The notes under the pieces are model-generated. The model was not told where the DNA came from. It saw only the letters and a list, made by a program, of their open reading frames with translations, and searched no databases. The translations under genes were made by a program, and so were the position numbers. From JBBDRW01 sp040905265 (GTDB lineage: Bacteria > Bacteroidota > Rhodothermia > Balneolales > Balneolaceae): a DNA stretch of 18,227 bases. The stretch lies in contig JBBDRW010000167.1 in assembly GCA_040905265.1 (NCBI GenBank), positions 1 to 18,227 of the forward strand, read 5' to 3'. Shown piece by piece: positions 14,295 through 18,227 of this stretch (position 1 is the first letter of the stretch; every line of letters starts with the position of its first letter).

Positions 14295-17200
14295 ATGAGG
14301 TTAAGTACCACAGGTGCGAGTAAGCACGATTCCCGGATTTTTGTTCGGTTCGTGGTCTCGATTTTGTTTTGCTTTTGTATTGCCGGCTGTTCAAACGAAC
14401 TGCCCGGCCTGGAAATGAACATGGTGAGTGATGAAGAGGCCGGAGAAGATGCAAAAAGGATTGGGCACGAGGTCTCCTATATTACAGAAGAGGGCTTAAC
14501 GGTAGAATTATGGGCATCTGAAAAATTACTGGGAGATCCGATTGCACTGCATGCAGATCCACAGGGAAGAATATTGGTTACGGTTACAAACCGGCGTTCA
14601 AGATCTGAAGTTTCTGTGGGGAGAAACGGTGAGTGGATGATCGAGTCCCTTGGCATGACATCGGTGGAGGATCGACGGAGGTTTCTGAGAGAAGCTCTCT
14701 CCCCGGAAAAAAGTGATGAAAACTCCAGGATAACAGATCATAATGAGGATGGATCTCATGACTGGCGGGATCTGACCGTAGTAAAAGAGGAAGTCTGGAG
14801 ATTGGAAGACCAGACCGGCAACGGTATGGCAAACTGGTCTCAACTCTATATTCGGGATTTTCATGAGGAGGTTACCGATCTGGCAGGCGGAGTTTTCTCC
14901 TTTGATGATGCCGTGTACGTTACGGTTGGCCCGGATCTGTGGAAGGTCGAGGATACAAACAACGATGGCATGGGAGACCGAAAAGAGTCTTTGAGCCACG
15001 GATACAATATTCATGTAGGGATCAGCGGCCATGGAATGTCAGGGATTACTATGGGTCCGGACGGGCGTCTTTATTGGGGTGTCGGAGATCACGGCCTGAA
15101 TGTGACCAGCAAGGAGGGTGAACAGTGGTTCTATCCGGCACAAGGTGCCATTCTCCGATCCGAGCCGGACGGAAGTAATTTTGAAGTATTTGCAGCCGGG
15201 TTGCGCAATACCCATGAGTTCGTGTTTGACAAATATGGAAATATGATTTCTGTTGATCATGACGGGGACTTTGCCGGAGAGATGGAACGGCTGGTCCATA
15301 TTGTAGAGGGGTCTGACAGTGGTTGGCGAACCTACTGGCAGTTTGGGAAGTATACCGATCCGCTAAATAACGATTATCATGTCTGGATGGATGAGGGGTA
15401 TTCCGTCCCCCGGTTTGAAGGACAGACTGCTCATATACTTCCTCCGATCGCCGAATACCATACCGGGCCAACCGGTATGACATACAATCCGGGGACAGCC
15501 CTCGGTCAGGGGTATGCGGATCACTTTTTTGTGACATCATTTCCGGCAACGCCCGCCCGGGCTGCTATTCATGCATTTACCCTTAAAGAGAACGGGGCAA
15601 CCTTCGAGCTGGAAAACGACCGGCAAATCCTGACCGGAATTCTTGCGACCGGCCTGGATGTGGGCCCGGACGGGGCGCTCTATGTTGCCGACTGGATTCA
15701 GGGATGGGGTCCCAACGGGGAGGGCCGAATCTGGAAACTCGATGTGGAAGAGAATCACGATACATCTGTTCGCACTGCGGTCCGGGAGCTGCTATCCCGA
15801 AATTTCACTACCCGTTCAGCCGCAGAACTTCGGGAGCTCCTCACACACACAGATATGCGAATCAGACAGAAAGCGCAATTTGAGTTGGCAGAGCGTATGG
15901 ATTTGGAATCCTTCCTGACTATTCTGGAAGATTCCGGCCATCAACTTGCCCGCATTCACAGTATCTGGGGGATCGGGCAAATCTTACGCAGCCAACCTGA
16001 AACTTCATCGAATTTGGTTCCATACCTCCGTGATCCCGATCCGGAGATTGTGGCACAAACATTGAAGGTTCTCGGTGATGTCCGTTATGCCGATGCAGCC
16101 GGAGAGATCCTGGACTTGTTCGGACATTCCAATGACCGGGTTCAGTTTTTTGCAGCCGAAGCCGTGGGCCGCATGGAGTACTCCCAGGCACAGGGCCGGT
16201 TGATCGACCTTCTGGAAACAAACGATAACCGGGATCTATATCTGCGTCACGCAACGGTACTTGCACTTTCACGGATTGGTGATCGTGAATCACTGGCCGC
16301 CCTGACAGGTCACAGCTCCAGGGCAGTTCGTCTTGGAGCGGTAGCCGCCCTGAGCCGGATGAGGGACAGCTATGTAGCACGATTCTTGCAGGATACAGAT
16401 GAAGCGATCGTTACCGATGCTGCCAGAGGCATCCATGATGATGAATTTATTGAAGAGGCTTTGGAGGATTTGGCATACGTGCTGGATCAGGAGAGGTTTA
16501 TGAATGAGCCGCTCATTCGAAGGTCGATCAGTGCCAATTTGCACATTGGCACCCCGGAATCAGCGGCCAGGCTTGCCAGGTTTGCACTCCGTCAGGAGGC
16601 ATCAGACTCTATTCGGGCGGAAGCGGTACTGGCGCTCTCTGTATGGCCTGCGCCCTCCCGCCTGGACAGAGTAACCGGCCGTTACCGCGGAACGTCAGAG
16701 AATAACATTGCAGATGCGAGAAGTGTCATCGGGCAGTTTGTTCACCTGCTCTCCGACCCGCTTGAATCCCTGCCAGTCAAGCTGGCTGTACTGCAGGCAG
16801 TCACGAATCTGGAATATGAACCGGGTCTTGCAGCCGTTTTTTCGCTTTTGGAAGAAGACCCATCGGCAGAGGTTCGTGCAGAAGCTTTGGAAACAGTGGC
16901 GCAATTTCGTTATGAACGGCTGGATGAAGCGGTGCAGATTGCCCTGGAAGACGGTGATCCGGTTGTTCGAGCCAGGGCTCTGACGATTGCGCCCACCCTC
17001 TCTCTGGAAGCAAGGGCACTTCTGGAGTTACTGCAGCCGGTTTTGGAGAACGGTACACTGCTAGAGCAGAGACGGGTATTGGAGATTCTTGGCGGTATGG
17101 ATGTTTCGAATGTTATCCCGGTAATGAATTTAATACTGGACCGGTTATCGGAGGGTACTCTGTCCGCCGGGCTGTTGCTGGAATTGACAGAATCGGTACA

Positions 17201-17726
17201 TGATCTTGGGGACGAGGCGTTGACAACACGGCTGGAAGATCATCTCTCCGGGTCGGGAAACAGCCGGCTGGAATCCCGATACACTCCTCTGCTGTCCGGA
17301 GGCGATCGGGAGTCCGGAGAGTCGATCTTTTTTCAAAACCCGGCAGCTCAATGTATCCGATGCCATGCTGTTCAGGGCCAGGGCGGGGATGCGGGCCCGG
17401 ACCTCTCATTCATTGGAAGAGACCGGTCACGGGAAGAACTACTTCAATCACTGGTCGAACCCTCCGCTGAAATCAGTGTCGGTTACGGAGCCGTCGAGAT
17501 ACGGTTGTCAGACGAAGAGCCGGTCTACGGGGTGCTGGAAGCGGAAACGGACTCATCCGTTACAATTCATTCCGGAGGCGGAGTAAACCGGACAATTGCC
17601 CGGTTCCGAATTTCCGGACGAACCAATCTGCCCTCTTCCATGCCTTCTATGGAGAGTGTACTTTCGGCCCGGGAACTCAGGGATCTTGTTGAGTATCTGA
17701 AAACATTGACAGGGGATAGTGGATAA
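14295..17726 (+). CDS. Haem-binding CxxCH lipoprotein with sugar-dehydrogenase-like propeller and HEAT repeats (PVC-type)
   Basis: A 1143-residue protein exported as a lipoprotein: the lipobox IAGC places the lipidated Cys at residue 32. Residues about 60-490 look like a soluble glucose/sorbosone-dehydrogenase-type beta-propeller (segments such as GMSGITMGPDGRLYWGVGDH, AGLRNTHEFVFDKYGN, GLDVGPDGALYVADW). Residues about 500-1000 are helical HEAT-like repeats (for example DPDPEIVAQTLKVLGDVRYA). The C-terminal 140 residues form a cytochrome-c-like domain with CIRCH (1020-1024) and later Met residues (SSMPSM) that could be the distal haem ligand. The architecture matches the family called PVC-type haem-binding CxxCH proteins, with proposed roles in carbohydrate oxidation; substrate unknown. 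ATG 14295 follows the susC stop by one base, so translation is probably coupled; the frame opens earlier inside susC but without a signal sequence. Lipidation suggests a location at the outer membrane, near SusC. Confidence 0.9.
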   Translation: MRLSTTGASKHDSRIFVRFVVSILFCFCIAGCSNELPGLEMNMVSDEEAGEDAKRIGHEVSYITEEGLTVELWASEKLLGDPIALHADPQGRILVTVTNRRSRSEVSVGRNGEWMIESLGMTSVEDRRRFLREALSPEKSDENSRITDHNEDGSHDWRDLTVVKEEVWRLEDQTGNGMANWSQLYIRDFHEEVTDLAGGVFSFDDAVYVTVGPDLWKVEDTNNDGMGDRKESLSHGYNIHVGISGHGMSGITMGPDGRLYWGVGDHGLNVTSKEGEQWFYPAQGAILRSEPDGSNFEVFAAGLRNTHEFVFDKYGNMISVDHDGDFAGEMERLVHIVEGSDSGWRTYWQFGKYTDPLNNDYHVWMDEGYSVPRFEGQTAHILPPIAEYHTGPTGMTYNPGTALGQGYADHFFVTSFPATPARAAIHAFTLKENGATFELENDRQILTGILATGLDVGPDGALYVADWIQGWGPNGEGRIWKLDVEENHDTSVRTAVRELLSRNFTTRSAAELRELLTHTDMRIRQKAQFELAERMDLESFLTILEDSGHQLARIHSIWGIGQILRSQPETSSNLVPYLRDPDPEIVAQTLKVLGDVRYADAAGEILDLFGHSNDRVQFFAAEAVGRMEYSQAQGRLIDLLETNDNRDLYLRHATVLALSRIGDRESLAALTGHSSRAVRLGAVAALSRMRDSYVARFLQDTDEAIVTDAARGIHDDEFIEEALEDLAYVLDQERFMNEPLIRRSISANLHIGTPESAARLARFALRQEASDSIRAEAVLALSVWPAPSRLDRVTGRYRGTSENNIADARSVIGQFVHLLSDPLESLPVKLAVLQAVTNLEYEPGLAAVFSLLEEDPSAEVRAEALETVAQFRYERLDEAVQIALEDGDPVVRARALTIAPTLSLEARALLELLQPVLENGTLLEQRRVLEILGGMDVSNVIPVMNLILDRLSEGTLSAGLLLELTESVHDLGDEALTTRLEDHLSGSGNSRLESRYTPLLSGGDRESGESIFFQNPAAQCIRCHAVQGQGGDAGPDLSFIGRDRSREELLQSLVEPSAEISVGYGAVEIRLSDEEPVYGVLEAETDSSVTIHSGGGVNRTIARFRISGRTNLPSSMPSMESVLSARELRDLVEYLKTLTGDSG

Positions 17727-17770
17727 GGGCCCGGCGGTTTTGCTTTTTCGCTTCGTACACTAAAAGTGAG

Positions 17771-17786
17771 TCCGCCAGTTGGCGGA
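17771..17786. repeat. Perfect 7-bp hairpin TCCGCCA-GT-TGGCGGA
   Basis: It lies 45 bases after the haem-lipoprotein stop. A smaller hairpin CACT-AAA-AGTG (17758-17768) precedes it and an A-run follows, so it is not a plus-strand T-tailed terminator. It shares AGTCCGCCAG..GG.GG with 9586-9602. Apart from this, a T-run (17901-17909) and the operator-like site, I see nothing in the gap 17727-18028. Confidence 0.45.
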
Positions 17787-17917
17787 TGAAAAAAAATGAT
17801 AGGGTGCATCAACATTCACTTGTCTTCTTATTGTAGAAAGGGGTGCTTTATCAGTTGAAATAGCTGACAGAAGCTGCCGGTAGATCTGCCGAACAGTTAC
17901 TTTTTTTTTCGTCAGAG

Positions 17918-17933
17918 TTGAAAGCGCTTACAA
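17918..17933. promoter_or_regulatory. LacI-family / cre-like operator
   Basis: TTGAAAGCGCTTACAA has a perfect 8-base core AAGCGCTT and near-perfect dyad symmetry over 14 bases (TGAAAGCGCTTACA; one unpaired position). The shape matches the general LacI-family operator with a central CG step. It lies 95 bases upstream of the second SusC-like start, a natural place for control by a sugar-responsive LacI-type regulator. No such regulator gene is in the window. Confidence 0.5.
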
Positions 17934-18028
17934 TCAGGACTGTTTTTTTAACCGCGGGCACTTATTGAAATATTAATCCTCCTGAATGGACACAGTCGGT
18001 CCGGACAGGGTAAAAGCTGAATCGTATG

Positions 18029-18227
18029 ATGGGGAAAATTACTACTTACATGTCAGTATGCATGATGGCTGTTTCACTGTTGTTTTTGACAGGGTATACA
18101 GGCATTGCATATTCTCAAACCGTAACAGGTATTGTTACGGATGCAACTACCGGCGAATCCATTCCCGGGGCTAATGTGGTTATCCAGGGTACGACGATTG
18201 GCACGTCGACCGGGCTGGATGGAGATT
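18029..18227 (+). CDS. SusC/RagA-type TonB-linked outer-membrane protein (3' truncated)
   Basis: The frame opens at ATG 18029 and runs without a stop to the window end (66 codons). It starts with a signal peptide (MGKITTYMSVCMMAVSLLFL... then GIAYSQ, cleavage probably after AYS) and goes directly into the carboxypeptidase-D-like domain (TVTGIVTDATTGESIPGANV). Unlike the first SusC, it has no STN domain between signal peptide and this domain, so it is probably not wired to a FecR protein. Its last 55 bases equal 11279-11333. A LacI-like operator lies upstream, suggesting different regulation from the first receptor. Confidence 0.85.
   Translation, partial: MGKITTYMSVCMMAVSLLFLTGYTGIAYSQTVTGIVTDATTGESIPGANVVIQGTTIGTSTGLDGD

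Noticed and set aside
13112..14422. 436-codon open frame on the minus strand across the end of susC
   Set aside because: It is antisense to a well-supported barrel, rich in Arg, Val, His and Gln as expected from reverse reading of GC-rich codons, and has no recognisable domain. The same applies to 11915-12940.
17727..18028. Rho-independent terminator after the haem lipoprotein
   Set aside because: The hairpin at 17771-17786 is followed by A-residues on the plus strand instead of a T-run, so I did not call it a terminator.
1..18227. tRNA, rRNA, integrase or transposase genes
   Set aside because: No cloverleaf, rRNA signature or recombinase motif was seen on either strand.

Overview
The window reads as a chromosomal segment of a Bacteroidota/Balneolota-type bacterium (Rhodothermia or Balneolia is my best guess). 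The clues are a Bacteroidota-style ECF sigma factor and FecR pair, a very large SusC/RagA-type TonB-linked outer-membrane protein with an STN domain, weak or absent Shine-Dalgarno sequences at several starts, and gene-free gaps filled with small inverted repeats. Taxonomy is inferred from gene content only.

Layout. 1-1394: 3' part of an S9 (dipeptidyl-peptidase IV-like) serine peptidase, cut by the window edge. 1609-3297: a two-TM potassium channel with two cytoplasmic RCK modules. 3298-3678: a gene-free gap made largely of inverted repeats. 3679-4776: rlmN, which meets lepB (5901-4780, minus) tail to tail. The minus-strand group 8404-4780 runs lepA, a small secreted protein of unknown function, then signal peptidase I (lepB). 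A divergent gap (8405-8761) separates it from the plus-strand block.

The plus-strand block from 8762 to 17726 looks like one regulated surface system: an ECF sigma factor, a FecR-type anti-sigma factor, an STN-containing SusC receptor, and, one base after the susC stop, a 1143-residue lipoprotein combining a sugar-dehydrogenase-like beta-propeller, HEAT-like repeats and a C-terminal CxxCH haem site. No SusD is present, although SusC is normally paired with one; the haem lipoprotein occupies that position. The expected wiring is FecA-like: ligand bound by SusC signals through the STN domain to FecR, freeing the sigma factor, while the lipoprotein may oxidise the imported substrate or shuttle electrons from it. 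At 18029 a second SusC-like gene begins and is cut by the window end; a LacI/cre-like palindrome lies about 100 bases upstream of it.

Most notable features: the SusC plus haem-lipoprotein pairing without SusD; a GC-rich middle in susC with AT-richer ends; an exact 55-base repeat shared by the two susC genes that ends precisely at the window edge; and two families of intergenic inverted repeats.
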